A stretch of 64,000 nucleotides of DNA from Chrysaora quinquecirrha (lineage: Eukaryota > Cnidaria > Scyphozoa > Semaeostomeae > Pelagiidae). The stretch covers positions 876,119 to 940,118 of the forward strand of contig JACTAT010000040.1 in NCBI GenBank assembly GCA_014526335.1, in the 5' to 3' direction. How positions within the stretch are numbered: the first letter of the stretch is position 1; each line of letters begins with the position of its first letter. The translations under genes were made by a program, and so were the position numbers. Of the stretch, positions 23,465 through 35,519 are shown piece after piece. The notes below the pieces were generated by a model. That model was not told the DNA's origin, did no database searches, and was given only the letters and a program-made list of their open reading frames with translations.

Positions 23465-23839
23465 CACTTTTTTTTAATAAGCAACTGGACTTTTATCCAG
23501 CCCTGAAAAGTTGCTTAAAATTTTAGGCATTTCAGCCCTCAAAGTTGCTTGAAAGTTGCTTGAAGTTTTTTCTACCTAACAACCATCCCTGATTTCGCGG
23601 GTCAAAATCATCAACTCTTAGGCCTACAACGCGACTTCTGGGAAAAAGTACGTGGGAAAACGTTAGCTAAAGAACTTCAACATGCATAACAAACAATTTC
23701 CTAACAAAAAGAAACCGTTAAGCTTGGTTGTTTGACTTCTTCGTTGCTTACAGTAATTCAGTTGAGCTCTCAAGTTGCTTAATGACAAGGTCAGTTCAGC
23801 TCTAGTTGCTTATTGAGCGGTTGCTTATTTAAAAAAGTG
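23465..23839. mobile_element. AAGCAACTT-family MITE, full copy
   Basis: CACTTTTTTTTAATAAGCAAC at the left and GTTGCTTATTTAAAAAAGTG at the right, bounded by TA on both sides. Internally it repeats GTTGCTTAA/TTAAGCAAC many times. The interior (CCCTGATTTCGCGGGT, GTTAGCTAAAG) matches the copies at 33348-33732 and, inverted, at 61606-61967. Confidence 0.88.
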
Positions 23840-23879
23840 TAATTATTGAAAGTATTTGTTATGAATGGCGAACATTCGA

Positions 23880-24080
23880 TTAGATTTTCCACAAGAGGCA
23901 GTAGATAGTATTGAAAACTCAGCAGCAAATACTAGACACTTCCATTCCCACTTTAACAGATAGGTCTCGAACCGAACCTGGACTGCCCATGACCAGAGAG
24001 CCAACGATGTTTCCACTGAGCTATAGAGCTCAATGAAATCTATAGCGTGTAGTCCCAATCTCTCCTCCCGTTTGACTTTT
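23880..24080 (-). repeat. tRNA-derived SINE (minus orientation)
   Basis: On the minus strand an A-box-like TATAGCTCAGTGG is followed about 45 bp on by GGTTCGGTTCGAGACC, a tRNA-like promoter pair. The downstream part, ending TGCCTCTTGTGGAAAATC, recurs at the window's right end (63858-64000). A second tRNA-like start, TGTAGCTCAGTGAATCG, at 24149 is cut off by a MITE fragment. Confidence 0.65.
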
Positions 24081-24171
24081 TTCAACTGAAACAGGAAGGA
24101 GATATTTTGGCTGATTTGGAGGGTTAGTCGGCAATTTTGTTGATCTCTGTAGCTCAGTGAATCGTTTCAGC

Positions 24172-24290
24172 AATACACTCTTTTTCAATAAGCAACTGGA
24201 CTTCGTTGCTGCTAACCCTCAATGTTGCTTAAAATTCTGGACGTTTGAGCCCTCAAAGTTACTAAGAAGTTTCTTCACATTTTTTTTACT
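24172..24290. repeat. AAGCAACTT-family MITE, 5' fragment
   Basis: ACACTCTTTTTCAATAAGCAAC followed by the CTCAATGTTGCTTAAAAT block shared with the full copies; no matching right end. Confidence 0.6.
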
Positions 24291-24323
24291 TGACAACCAT
24301 TCGTCCATTCCTGACTTTCACAT

Positions 24324-24683
24324 AAACATGTATCGGCCTTGTCTATTCGCAATTTGATTGGCCGTTCAAACAATAGAAATTTTAAGTGACGTCACCGTTT
24401 CTTCAAAATTTCACACCAAAATAGGCCGAAAACTATGTGAAAAACACGTATAAAAACAAAAAAAATGATGCCACATGAGATATTGTATCTTGCCTGACAG
24501 TTATCGATGAAGTTCTTTGCATTTCCTTTCTAAGAACATCTGCTTTCGGAATCTACATCTTGTTTTGATGCCTAGGCCAAAATTGCCAGTATTTTGGCAG
24601 ATTTTGTGGCCGGTACCAGGGCCCAAATCGATTTGACGGTTGAGATCCGAGGAAACTCGATTTGGGGTCTGGGGACGAGGTTG
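24324..24683 (+). repeat. MULE-type MITE, 5'-truncated copy
   Basis: Matches the interior and right end of the 34206-34622 element, from TATCGGCCTTGTCTATTCGC to CTGGGGACGAGGTTG. The left terminus is missing. An AAGCAACTT fragment (CCAAGTTGCTTAATG) follows directly. Confidence 0.8.
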
Positions 24684-25299
24684 AGCCCCAAGTTGCTTAA
24701 TGTTCAGGACCGCCCAGCTTGCAGTATGCAGTCTAGCTTTGTGTACAGTGATAGAAACATGGAAAAGTCACCTATTAGAATGAGTGTACTAAATGATTTC
24801 AAAAATACACTTTTTAATGCTTTTTTTGGAACATCAGAAATAACTTCAGAAAAAGCTTTATTTTGCCCAACGCCACTCCAGATTCAATGGCGTGGTTGTC
24901 GCTTCGGGTGTCGCTTGCACCAGAAAGCAACATCTGAAATTCCTCGAGTCAACATTACTCATTCCCTAAAAACCATTCCCATTCCATGTGGCTGTAAAGA
25001 TAGCATGACCTGGAATAACTCAGTTTTCTTTGCCTGGTACTAAATTATTTAGAAAATATTTGATTTAATATTCATTCGCATAAAATCCACCTGCTAAATT
25101 CTGACTAAGATTTGGTTAGACCTCCTTTTGTTATTTACAATTCGATCATTGCGTTCCGTTTGCACAGATTTTAGTATGCGTCACACAACGATGAGGTAAT
25201 TTATACATTTTGGTTAACTGGGTGAAAGAGCTGCACGGAATATATCTGCTCAAAGATAGCGAGAAACTTGGTACGCACGCTAATGAATCTATACGCACT

Positions 25300-25975
25300 A
25301 CCGTGGTGGATATGCACTACTGCGATGGTATATTTTTCGTACTGTGGTGGTTTTTTGATGGATAAGCTCTACTGTGGTGGTATATTTTGCGTACTGTGGT
25401 GGGTTATTATGCTTGTTGTGGTGATGTTTTGCGTACTCTTAGGTGCCTAATTGCCGGGGGTCCCAATTAGCGGGGGTTGGATGGATAAGCACTACTGTGG
25501 TGGGTTATTATGCTTCATTTGGTGGGTTATTATTCTTGTTGCGATGGTGTTTTTTTGCGTACTGTGGTGGATAAGCACTACTGTGGTGGGTTATTATGCT
25601 TGTTGTGGTGGGGTTTTTGCGTACTGTGGTGGATAAGCACTACTGTGGTGGGTTATTATGCTTGATGTGGTGGGTTATTATGCTTGTTGTGGTGGTGTTT
25701 TTGCGTACTGTGGTGGATAAGCACTACTGTGGTGGGTTATTATGCTCGTTGTGGTGGTGTTTTTGCGTACTGTGGTGGATAAGAACTACTGTGGTGGGTT
25801 ATTATGCTTGTTGTTGCGGGTTATTATGCTTGTTGTGGTGGTGTTTATTGCGTACTGTGGTGGATAAGAACTACTGTGGTGGGTTATTATGCTTGTTGTT
25901 GCGGGTTATTATGCTTGGTGTGGTGGTGTTTATTGCGTGCTGTGGTGGATAAGCATTACTGTGGAGGGTACGTAA
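25300..25975. repeat. Minisatellite, about 62-bp unit, TACTGTGGTGG
   Basis: Repeated blocks GCGTACTGTGGTGGATAAGC, ACTACTGTGGTGGGTTATTA and TGCTTGTTGTGGTGGTG occur in order. The spacing between successive GCGTACTG starts is 62 or about 84-86 bp, where an extra GGGTTATTATGCTTG is inserted. It yields long chance frames rich in YYCGG that I do not treat as genes. Confidence 0.92.
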
Positions 25976-27124
25976 TGATCTGTCCAGTAGTCTATAAGTA
26001 TGTACAGTATATCTCCGACTCCCCATGACTGGAAGCTCCAAGCGACCTATGAAAATGCTTCGAGTTAATGAATGTTCGAGCTATCGGGGCTCTCGAAAAC
26101 TCGAATTTTAAGGAAAATAAACTCTTAGTTCGATGGTTTGAGTTTGTAAAAGCGTTTTACCTCAGTTTTACCCGATATAACTGGCAAAAGCACGGTCTTT
26201 TGGAGAACTAGAAGTTCCTTGCGGCCTAAGAATTTTTATTTAACTTATCTTCCATGTCTGTAGACTGTATCCTTTTCGATTCACAAAAAGAGGCAAGTCA
26301 AAATACCGGTCTTATTTGAGAAGTATCTGTGTTGTCCATACTAAAGATAGACTATGTAATCGAACGTTTCGCCTTTTTTCAAAATGTTTTAAAATGTTCA
26401 ACATGTTCAAGTTTTACGAGTTCTTTGTAAGTTTGATCCAGAACTTAGGACGTTAGAAGGAAAGCACGTTACAGAAATCAATCGATATGTAGAACAGTTC
26501 TAAATTGATGAGGCTACAAATGGCTGCAGACAGCGTCGTTGTATACTCAGACGACAAGATGGAAAAAAGAACACTTTACAAAGACATCCTCCATAGAGTC
26601 CATAGACGAGACGTCTCCTCAAAAGCCGAAGAAAGTTTGAGATTTGAGAAGTTTAAAGCAACACGCAGCAAGGTTTGGCAGACAAACGATTAACCAGTTA
26701 AATGACTTATTGTGTTCATGAAAGGACAAAAGAAGTTTAGCATGTTTTTTAATAGAAACAAGGTCATAAGTAATAGATGATGCACATGAAGAAAAACATT
26801 GGATGAGAAAGAATACCAGACAACGGCGCTGCAGAACTTCTCTATTGCTTAGGGGGATTGTAGCGTCAGCACACAAGTCCCTCTCTTCACAAAACAGCAA
26901 CAGTAATCTTTTGCAACAGCAACTACATTAAAAAAGTTGAATTAGTTGGCCTAATGCTGCGAGTAGTAGTTTTGAGCGACCGAGCGATATGAAATTACTG
27001 ACAACGGATGCTGTGTCGCATAATTTTGGACTTAAGGGACTAGGGGGGGGGGGTTTCAACATTGTTAAACTATAACGAACCTCACCGTGAGGAAACATAG
27101 CAACGCTATCGCTATGTCCGAAGG

Positions 27125-27265
27125 ACAAATATTATCATCACAATCATCATCATCATCAAAATCGCTTTCATCATCGTAATCGTTATCCTTATTGTCATTA
27201 TGATCATGATCATCAACATCGTCATTATCATCATTGTCATCATCATCATCATCATCATCGCCATC
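27125..27265. repeat. CAT trinucleotide microsatellite
   Basis: Interrupted (CAT/ATC)n; a second, shorter tract lies at 27390-27440. Non-coding. Confidence 0.85.
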
Positions 27266-27912
27266 GTCATATGATATTATATGATATATTTCTTTTTTTG
27301 TTAGTTACAACAGATAGTGATATACACTAATTCATACTAACATTAAGCAACCATAGGAATTGAATTAATCAACTCACATCTCTATGCGCCATCATCATCA
27401 TGACATCATCATCATCAAAATCGTTCTCATCATCAAAACTATGATCGAAATAAGACCTTCGAGAACTTCTGCCTAATTTTCGACCACAATGAATCATCTA
27501 CTTGTTTACAAACTCCGTAATTGTCAATTAGTTGGTTTTCATGATGATCAATTACGGCGACTTCAAAGTTTACTTCCTCGTATTTGTGACTCATCTATTG
27601 TTACACGTTTGGCAGAAAAAAGCGTCTATACATACATCCTTACATGTATCCATACATGTATCCATACATGCGTTCCACGAACACCCTCTCATACTGTCCT
27701 TCGGACATAAAAATAGCGAAAAAAATAAGTTTTCATCAAATAAAAACAAGATTGCCTCAAAATGGCATCACACAAATTTCCAGAAATCGAATTTACCAAA
27801 GATCGTGGAAATGATCTTTAATCACGACCTTTGATGTTCCATTTTCAAATTCGCTCAATATTGTTGTTGTTGTTGTTTTCTAGAATCCCTCTCTTGGAGT
27901 GACAATTCAAAA

Positions 27913-28068
27913 GGGGCCGTTCAAAAATGACGTCACGAAAATTTTTACCCCTTCCCTACCCATTGTCACGCACTGTCACTAAAAAGCTGTCACATACTTT
28001 ACGTACTGTCACAATCTCTGTACCTCCTACCCTCCCTGAAAGGGGTGACGTCAATTTTGAACGGCCCC
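27913..28068. mobile_element. MITE with GGGGCCGTTCAAAA ends
   Basis: GGGGCCGTTCAAAAATGACG at the left and the inverse GACGTCAATTTTGAACGGCC CC at the right make a 156-bp inverted-repeat element. Internal TGTCACGCACTGTCAC-type repeats. No long target duplication is evident. Confidence 0.82.
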
Positions 28069-30100
28069 AAGGGGCGTAAACTAGTGATTCGTGTTGTGAG
28101 TCTACCTTTTGCATAGGCATCGGCTGTTGTCACTTTAAATTTGAAACGAGGCTTGTTTTAAAGGACAAAAGAATGGTTCTGCATTGAATAGCTGAAACGT
28201 TTTACTTTCTTTAATCATTGGCTACATTGATGTTAGTAGATTTTCAAAAGTTTGTTGAAAGTCGCTGCCATCTAGCTCATTCTTAACTATTATTAAAAAT
28301 TTATTGGAAATAGATCTACGGCAGAGGTGTATAAGAAGCATTACAACCACGAAAAACAGCGCATTTCCTTTACAATTATAGAGTCAGTTGGATAAATCTC
28401 GTCAAAGTACTTTACTGGTTAGCTCCTGTGAACATCTTAAATAGAATCAATGAATTTCAAAAAGTTGCCATCCATTTGTGGTTGCGTTTCCTGTAGGCCT
28501 CTTTAAGAAACTATATGATGTCTTAAGAACTTGTCAGGACTTGTCTCTTTATTCGTAAACAAATTTTCGAAAATCATTTCCGAGTGGTTGCAGCAAATGT
28601 CCACCCCTCCAAAAGCTGTCTCTTTTGATTTCGACCTAGGCACGGTAGCCTAATTTTGTAATTTTGTGCCAGTATAAGATAGGAAATTTCTTCGCCTATA
28701 GTTGGCCTAAGTTCTTCACAAGTAATGCATCTGCAGCAGAGTTTCTCTTGTACCCCTCGTTTCTTCATCAGCTCTCAAATTCGCGCCACGCTTTCCGTTC
28801 AATACTTGTACTGCCCTATCTTTAGTGTTTTGTTAATAAAAAAAAATGGCTGGCCTAAGTTCGCTATAATACGCTTCTACTCCCTAGAGCTATAGCATCA
28901 TCCTGTAGTTTTATTCCATTTTTCCATTTTTTCCTAACGTTAAAATGTGGGGAAATCGTTCGCTGTTTTATGATATATGTATATAGGTTTAGGCCCCTTA
29001 GCAACGCATAGCAACCGAGACTATCGCTATCCTCATTTTCAAAAAGGATGCTTGGAGCTCTTGTTGATTTGACAATAAATTTCGATGGCCTACATCCGAT
29101 GTTTATACTCATGTTGTAAGGCAAAATGCTGATGCTGTCTTACGACTTACATCTTACTACGGGGAATTTTACGGGGAATAGGCCATCCAATTCAGTTTTT
29201 TAATGTAAATGGTTGCTGCTGTTGCTTAAGGCTGCCTATGCTGTTTGCGAAGAGTGGGCCTTGGGCCTTGTGTAATGAGTCTAAGCAAGAGTTATCGTTT
29301 TTCCCCCCTTTTTCTCCTTCATTGTTGCTCATGCTCATAGATTATCACTGATCAGGGTAACCCCCTGAAAATTTGCTAATGAGAAGAAGAGGAAGGAAAG
29401 GTTACAAGAACATGTTTAGGCTTGTAGTTTTCTTCCATTGTTTTATGGGCCGAAAACAATGAATTAATTGTTGTCAATTTCTCAATGATAGACAATATTC
29501 CCTATTATATTTCTATTTATTAATATGACTGACTAATCCGGAGAAAAGCCTTGTTTTCATTTTCTGATCACTTCATTTCTCGTTAACCGGTTAACTTGTT
29601 TTTAATTAGCTTTTATATTCTATGAGTTGTTTGTGTCTAATGATTGAACTTTGGACTATATTAATTGGTCGGAAGCTTTGGAGAATAGTGATGTTCTAGT
29701 CTTGCAATTTTGTCGTCTGCGAAACTGAGAATTAGAATTTCCTCAAGAAAGGAAGGGAAAACGTAGCCTACCTATAACCTACTTATACCGAAAATGTTTT
29801 CTACTGTTTAAAGTTCTAAATCCCTCGCGTTAGTCCCAGTTTAGCAGCTTATTTAAAAGCTTACTCACTGAAAACAACATTACTAATATAACGGCAAAAA
29901 GATTGTTTTCCAAAATCTGTTTATAGCTATAGAATTTGGGTTTATCACAGAAAATAGTGTGCAAGAGGCAGCCTGCTTTTTGTATTGAAAATATCATGCA
30001 GAGAGACAAGCTAAACATTACTCGCGCCATCTCTGGTCATGCAATCTTTGTGTTACGTAAATCCCAAGAAAAACATCCTCCTGGTCACCCGTCTAAGCAG
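28069..30100. other. Non-coding stretch
   Basis: No gene recognised. 29190-29275 (GCTGCTGTTGC ... GTGTAATGAGTCTAAG) is a fragment of the TAGACT-family repeats listed at 39475 and 40292. The right end is the promoter region of the BH3-motif gene at 30494. Confidence 0.4.
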
Positions 30101-30107
30101 CACGCGG

Positions 30108-30242
30108 TAGCCAATCAGATGACAGCGCTGTTGGTTTCCTGAGATGTGATTGGCTGATCACGAACAGTAATGTTCGTTTTTCGAATCTCCGATTTTCTAT
30201 TTTCGAACACGGTTTTCGGGGTGAAGCGTCATATAAAAGGAT
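30108..30242 (+). promoter_or_regulatory. Promoter with two CCAAT boxes and a TATA box
   Basis: AGCCAATCAG at 30109 and the inverse GTGATTGGCTGATC at about 30147 are two CCAAT boxes in opposite orientation. CATATAAAAGG at about 30230-30240 is a good TATA box. This predicts a start near 30265, giving a 5'UTR of about 230 nt. No ATG lies between that start and the BH3 protein's ATG at 30494. Confidence 0.65.
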
Positions 30243-30493
30243 GCGAAGTTGGTGAGGCGGTCAGAATATCGGCGCGTTCTTCAGAGACGGCCGATCAAGG
30301 GATATTTTTATCAAAGGTATCTTGCAGAGTCTGTTTTGCAAGATCAAAAGAAGTATTTTATTATCAAAGCATTTATTCTGAAGCCTGGGTTTCCTAACTG
30401 AGAATTTTGTTTTTCTGTCGACAATTTGGTTTTGCTGATTTTCTGGAGTTGATCAAGAAACTTACAAAGTTGCTATCACCACAAACCAAAACA

Positions 30494-30745
30494 ATGGGAC
30501 AAGGAAATTTTAATTTTGTAAAAGTAGATTGCTTTGCAGAACCCAAACAAGATGGCTGTGAAGAAATCAAAAATCAAGGGAAAATTGCAGCTGAGTTAAT
30601 CAAAATTGGAGATGAAATAAATTCGCAATATCAAATGAGAAATGTATTGAACGAAGTGTTGGATAAAGTTGAATTTAGGAAAGTGATTTTGCTGATTTTG
30701 ACTGGACTTCAAGGTGTTGCTTTGGCAAAAAGCTTATTATCTTGA
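30494..30745 (+). CDS. Candidate BH3-only apoptosis protein, 83 aa
   Basis: Single-exon frame from ATG at 30494 (context AAAACAATGG) to a stop at 30743-30745. Residues about 28-46 read QGKIAAELIKIGDEINSQY. This matches the BH3 pattern (hydrophobic-x3-L-x2-hydrophobic-G-D-E-hydrophobic-N) and is strikingly like Bim/Bak-class BH3 helices. Residues about 63-82 are hydrophobic (KVILLILTGLQGVALAK), a possible C-terminal membrane anchor. No other Bcl-2 homology region is visible, so BH3-only is the natural class. Such proteins bind the groove of Bcl-2 relatives at mitochondria to trigger apoptosis (family knowledge). The gene is compact: TATA box near 30232, no upstream ATG, and AATAAA at 30819-30824, 74 nt after the stop. 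An upstream in-frame extension lacks an ATG. The family call rests on one short motif and length, so experimental support is needed. Confidence 0.72.
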   Translation: MGQGNFNFVKVDCFAEPKQDGCEEIKNQGKIAAELIKIGDEINSQYQMRNVLNEVLDKVEFRKVILLILTGLQGVALAKSLLS

Positions 30746-30818
30746 ATTTGATTTGGAAATCTGACGATTTGAAAACTGAAAGATTTGGACAGCAGATTCA
30801 ACAAAAAAATACGCTGTA

Positions 30819-30824
30819 AATAAA
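30819..30824 (+). terminator. Poly(A) signal of BH3-motif gene
   Basis: AATAAA 74 nt after the stop codon, followed by a TGT-rich stretch (GTAGTCTGATGTTT) at about 30839. Suitable for 3'-end formation near 30840. Confidence 0.65.
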
Positions 30825-30849
30825 ACTACTTGCAACTGTAGTCTGATGT

Positions 30850-33340
30850 TTCATTCTCGTGCTGATATTCTATCACGAAATGTTTTTGTCAAAGCTCTCT
30901 GATTTCTAACGAGTTTCTAACGTTAAACGCGAACGGTTTGGTCTTCATATATTGTGAATTAAACACAGCTAATTTGATCCAGGACAGCATGGTTTCAAGG
31001 CAAATAATATCTCAGTTCAGAAGTTGAAGGCATTTTATTTACGCTGTGAGAGAAATTGAGAATCTCCAACAACAACAGAAAAACAAGAATCAGCTGACTT
31101 CGCAAAACCAAGAAAAAAATCAAAAACAAAAGTTTCCTTTGAATAAACGTCGCTGAAAGCGGTGAAGATAATCGTAGCAGCGGTTTCTTTTTTGGAAATG
31201 CCGTTTCATGTCGACTTGCCTTTTCTCTTGATGTGTTTTCAGTTCGGGTTTTCCCTCAACCTTATTTACTTTCAAAAAGTGGACTCTCTCTTTCTGTGTA
31301 AGTAGAAAATTTTGTTTTAAATTTTATTTCATGTTTGTAATTAAATGCAACTTTCATTTATACTGTATTATTCTTTATTATTCTTCCTTTCTAGCCTAAA
31401 TTAAATTTAAAAACGAAAGTTAGGTGTGAGAAGTGGGGCTAACTTATAGTGACGAATATAGAAGTTTAAACTGTCTAAATTTAAGTTAGTTTTGTTCAAA
31501 GCCTCATCTTTATTTTAATGCTTTTACCTCTGTTCTTCATCAATTTTCTATTTATTATTAAGCCCTGTAAAGTTAAGTATGAATAGATAAGCATTGCAAT
31601 AAATTTAGTTATTTTGCTGATTCTAAGTTGATTTTATTTATGCAAGTGTAGTATTTTATTTGATGCCTCGTGTGTTTTGCGATTGCGAAGCATGAGTCAT
31701 ACATACAGTACTGCAATAGAAGTATTCGAAAGAATGGTCAAAATTTTGCTATGTGGTCGTTGTAGGCCATTTGTTTATTTAAAAACTATTATAAATTATA
31801 ATATAATTGTGCTTGATAGATAGAGATTTGATAGAGATGTTATGATGTTAGGTAAAGATTTTATGACAATTTTATCTTGTAGATGTAGATTTATTTATCG
31901 TGATTTCCAGCTGCTATTGAATATTAAAAATTTGTTGAGTTCAGAAAATAAGTTCTTCATTTGATATTTTTTCCTGCTGCAGCATACTGTACACCTGGAA
32001 CTGTAGATTTCGTTACATCTTTTGGCCTTTGGATGCACCGGGACGAGTAGGGTGCCCCAAGATTGCTCCGCACCTGTTATTTTTATATGATTATCTGGAT
32101 GATCCATTCAGATTGAAAAGTGTGATTGGTGTGATTGGGACTGGGACTGAGAGCATCTTTCAGGAAATCGAAGTGTTAATGAATGCTCACTTTCAAATAG
32201 GTGTGGGGTGTGGGGGTAGAGTGCTTAAGCATCAATGGCTCCTCTTTTTGTTCAATGCCCGTCTTTGAAGTCTGAGCCATAGCTATATACCTACACAGAA
32301 GTGCCTTTCAATTAACAAGTGTCCATGAAGAAATCCAGTGTTCAAGTTCGACGTCTTTTGGTTTGGGAGGGCTGGTGATTTATAGGTACGGGATGAAGCT
32401 ATTTACTCTAATTCTGTCTTTGCATCCTTCACAAATTCATGAAAAATTTACGGCCACACGGTCGTTGACCGGAGGGAGGCAAGATTAAAACAAAAGAAAA
32501 TCTTATGCCACGCCCAATTTATGCTGGTTTCTGACTTGTGAGGAGGACTTGCAGCAAAGAGGCAAGGCTTTTTGTGTCTGGAGCAAGTTTGAACACTTTT
32601 CTTGACTCTGACAGCTTACTTAACAAAGGGATTCTAACGAATATTTGGGAAAAGTGAATTTTTCTCCCCTATTTCCAACGCTTACAACACAACCTTTCTT
32701 TCTTCAAAGAATATAGTAATTAGTTATATGAATTAGTTATAACTAATAACTTCTTGCGCAAGGTTACATTCGGTTACAGAAAAGTCAGAGAAAAGCCAAA
32801 ACCAAACGCACCAGACTCCTCAGTACTTAGCTATTAATGATTTTTTAATGTTACATCATGGCTACAATTGGGTGATGATCAAATCTGAGAAAATTTTTAT
32901 TATTTCCCAAGCCAACGTAACGACGTTCAGACACACTTTTGGAGACACAATTGGCGCGAACCAATGTAACTTAATCCCAAAGGTGGCTGACGCCAGATTA
33001 AGGAGACAGTGAAATTTGTGACAAGTTACCTTGGGAATATACCTGCCTACTCAAGGGGAGGGGAAATCCCTTATTGTTTGTATTACATCATGTTCAAATA
33101 CCGGGAAAAATCTTTCTCCAATGCAGGAGAAAATAATGCCACGCCTCTATTTCTTGCCAGGATTTCTGGCCGTAACGCCTCCGTCGCGGAGCTGCTACGT
33201 GCTTCTCATGTCTGCCAGGAAACTGAAGCCTACCTTCTCGATATACTTTGGTTTTTTCCCTCTGTTTTCCCAGTCTTTAATACGTGAATCAAGAAGCATT
33301 GTTTTGACAAGGAAATGCTTTCATGCGATTTGCAGAAAGT
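30850..33340. other. Non-coding stretch
   Basis: AT-rich (many TTTATT/AATTTA runs, especially 31300-31900) with no convincing exon, RNA gene or structured repeat. Confidence 0.4.
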
Positions 33341-33347
33341 TTAGCTA

Positions 33348-33732
33348 CACTTTTTCTTTAAATAAGCAACTTGACTTTTGTCCAGCCCTCAAAGTTGCTT
33401 AAAATTTTAGACATTTCAGCCCTCAAAGTTGCTTAAAAGTTACTTAACATTTTTTGTACCTAACAACCACCCCTGACTTCGCGGGTAAAAAATCGTCAAC
33501 TGTTAGGTCTACAGCACGACTTTTGGGAGACAGTAAGTGGAAAAACGTTAGCTAACGAGCTTTAACATGCAAAACATAAGAACAAACAATTTGCTAACAA
33601 CAAGAAAGCGTATAAGCTTCGCTGTTTGACTTCTTAGTTGCTTACAGTAATTCAATTGAGCCCTCAAGTTGCTTAATGTTAAGGTCAGTTCAGCCCTAGT
33701 TGCTTATTGAGCGGTTGCTTATTAAAAAAGTG
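33348..33732. mobile_element. AAGCAACTT-family MITE, full copy
   Basis: CACTTTTTCTTTAAATAAGC at the left and GGTTGCTTATTAAAAAAGTG at the right, with TA on both sides. Close to the copy at 23465 throughout, including GACTTCGCGGGT and the GTTAGCTAACG block. Confidence 0.88.
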
Positions 33733-33776
33733 TACATTCTGTGCAATATGGAGGCTCTTTCACTTTTGTCCGTTTT

Positions 33777-34082
33777 TCGCATTTGTTCGTTTGAGGGAGT
33801 CTATTGCCAAAACGATCGAGCATTGTTTGTAAAACATAAGGAATTTGCTTATGAAACACAATGTCTGACAGTTTTGCCACCTGATAGCTAAAACATTACT
33901 TGTTAAATATTTTAAGCTTGCGACAAGCAGAAAGTGCTTAAAATATAACATCGTCTAGAAGCCAAATACTGCTTGTCAAGCAATGTTTTGTGAAGAGGCA
34001 AACGATATGTAAAACACCTTTTGATAACGCTATTCCAAATGTGTGACATACAATGTTTGATCGTTTGTCCAGGGCCTTACTT
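33777..34082. repeat. GATCAAACATT-family repeat
   Basis: Ends TGTTTGATCGTTTGTCCAGG GCCTTAC. The interior has AAGCAATGTTTTGTGAAGAG and AACGATATGTAAAACA blocks shared with 19262-19535. A short end fragment (TGTTTGATCGTTTGGCCAGG) also occurs at 50940-50960. Confidence 0.55.
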
Positions 34083-34205
34083 TCAACAATTGTGTGGTGT
34101 GAGTGACTCCCGTGACTGAGTGTGCATTTTTGATGAGAAAGAGTTAGACTTATTTCATGAGTATAGTTTTCGCTCCTTAGGTCAATCTGATTTCTATAGG
34201 TCGCT

Positions 34206-34622
34206 CAACCTCGTCCCCAGGGTGAATAGGCCTCTACGTGAAACTCCGCTGTCCATATTCGACCCTGGTATCGGCCTTGTCTATTCGCAATTTGATTGGC
34301 TGTTCAAACAATAGAAATTTTAAGTGACGTCACAGTTTCTTCAAAATTTCACACCGAAATAGGCCGAAAACTGTGTAAAAAAACATCTATAAAAACCAAA
34401 AAATGATGCTACATGAGATATTGTATCTTGCCTTACAGGTTATCAATGAAATTATTTGCATTTCCTTTCTAAGAACATCAGCTTTCGGAATCTATATCTT
34501 GTTTTGATGCCTAGGCCAAATTTGCCAGTATTTTGGCAGATTTTGTGGCCGGTACCAGGGCCCAAATCGATTTGACGGTTGAGATTCAAGGAAACTCGAT
34601 TTGGGGCCTGGGGACGAGGTTG
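34206..34622 (+). mobile_element. MULE-type MITE, intact copy with 9-bp target duplication
   Basis: Ends CAACCTCGTCCCCAGG and CCTGGGGACGAGGTTG are perfect inverted repeats. The flanks are an exact 9-bp duplication, TAGGTCGCT, at 34197-34205 and 34623-34631. The length is 417 bp with no coding capacity. A 9-bp duplication suggests Mutator-like mobilisation. This is the reference empty site for the piggyBac insertion at 46143. Confidence 0.92.
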
Positions 34623-34631
34623 TAGGTCGCT

Positions 34632-35488
34632 CTGCTCAGAACTGCTCAGAACATCCAATTCAATTTTTGAAGTAAACAGTTGTTGCTGTTGCCAAAGGCT
34701 GCCGTTGCTGTTTTTCGAAATAGACTCATTACACAGCAGTAGTTCTGGGCGACCAATAGAAATCATATTGGCCTAAGGAGCAAAAACTACGACTCTAAGG
34801 AGCAAGAACTGCGACTCATGGTTTGGTCTGTCTGCGAAGAGTGGGACTTACGTAATAAGTCTAAGAATGAGTTGAGTCTGCGCACAGACTTTAAGGTTTC
34901 GTGACCAGACCCCAGTGATTCTAACAATTATGTATTCGATTGACGCGCATGTTTCTATAGGCAAACCACAAAGTCTCTTTTACCAAGAAGGGCTCATTGA
35001 AATAATTCGAATCAAACCTTGCAGGTTGTCTATTGTAACCAGCAATTTAATCAATAATTCAACAATGACGTATTAATCTTGTCTTTCCTTTCATGCAGTT
35101 GTTATTCTGATTTTTGGCATTACATCATCCCGAAATTATTATTTGCAGCGGGGATTTAAACTTTTCAAAATCTTTTTAAATGTTTTAACACGTCCTGGCA
35201 TATACCCGTAACCTATTTAATATTCCTTCATTTCTTCGCATATCCAAAGGCATTTGAATTCCAATAAAATGATGTAATCCTAGGCCTCTCTGCTATCACC
35301 TTATGCCGTCTTAACAAAATGCAGGAAAGAGAATACCTAATAAGGAAGATAGGCTGCTAGCAGCCTTTAGGGTTTAACCCGTCGTCAATCTGTCTCATGG
35401 TTCTTAGACAGAAGCACCTCCAGTTTTTCTGGATGCTTGATATTTAATACTTTTAGGTATAGTACTTGTATTGTGTAGCAAGTTATAT

Positions 35489-35519
<31 letters not shown>

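Noticed and set aside
24594..25043. 149-codon plus frame
   Set aside because: Begins inside a MULE-type MITE fragment and continues through MITE debris; no recognisable domain.
25268..26028. Overlapping frames rich in YYCGG/ACCGG
   Set aside because: Products of the TACTGTGGTGG minisatellite, with open frames due to unit composition; no start, splice or family support.
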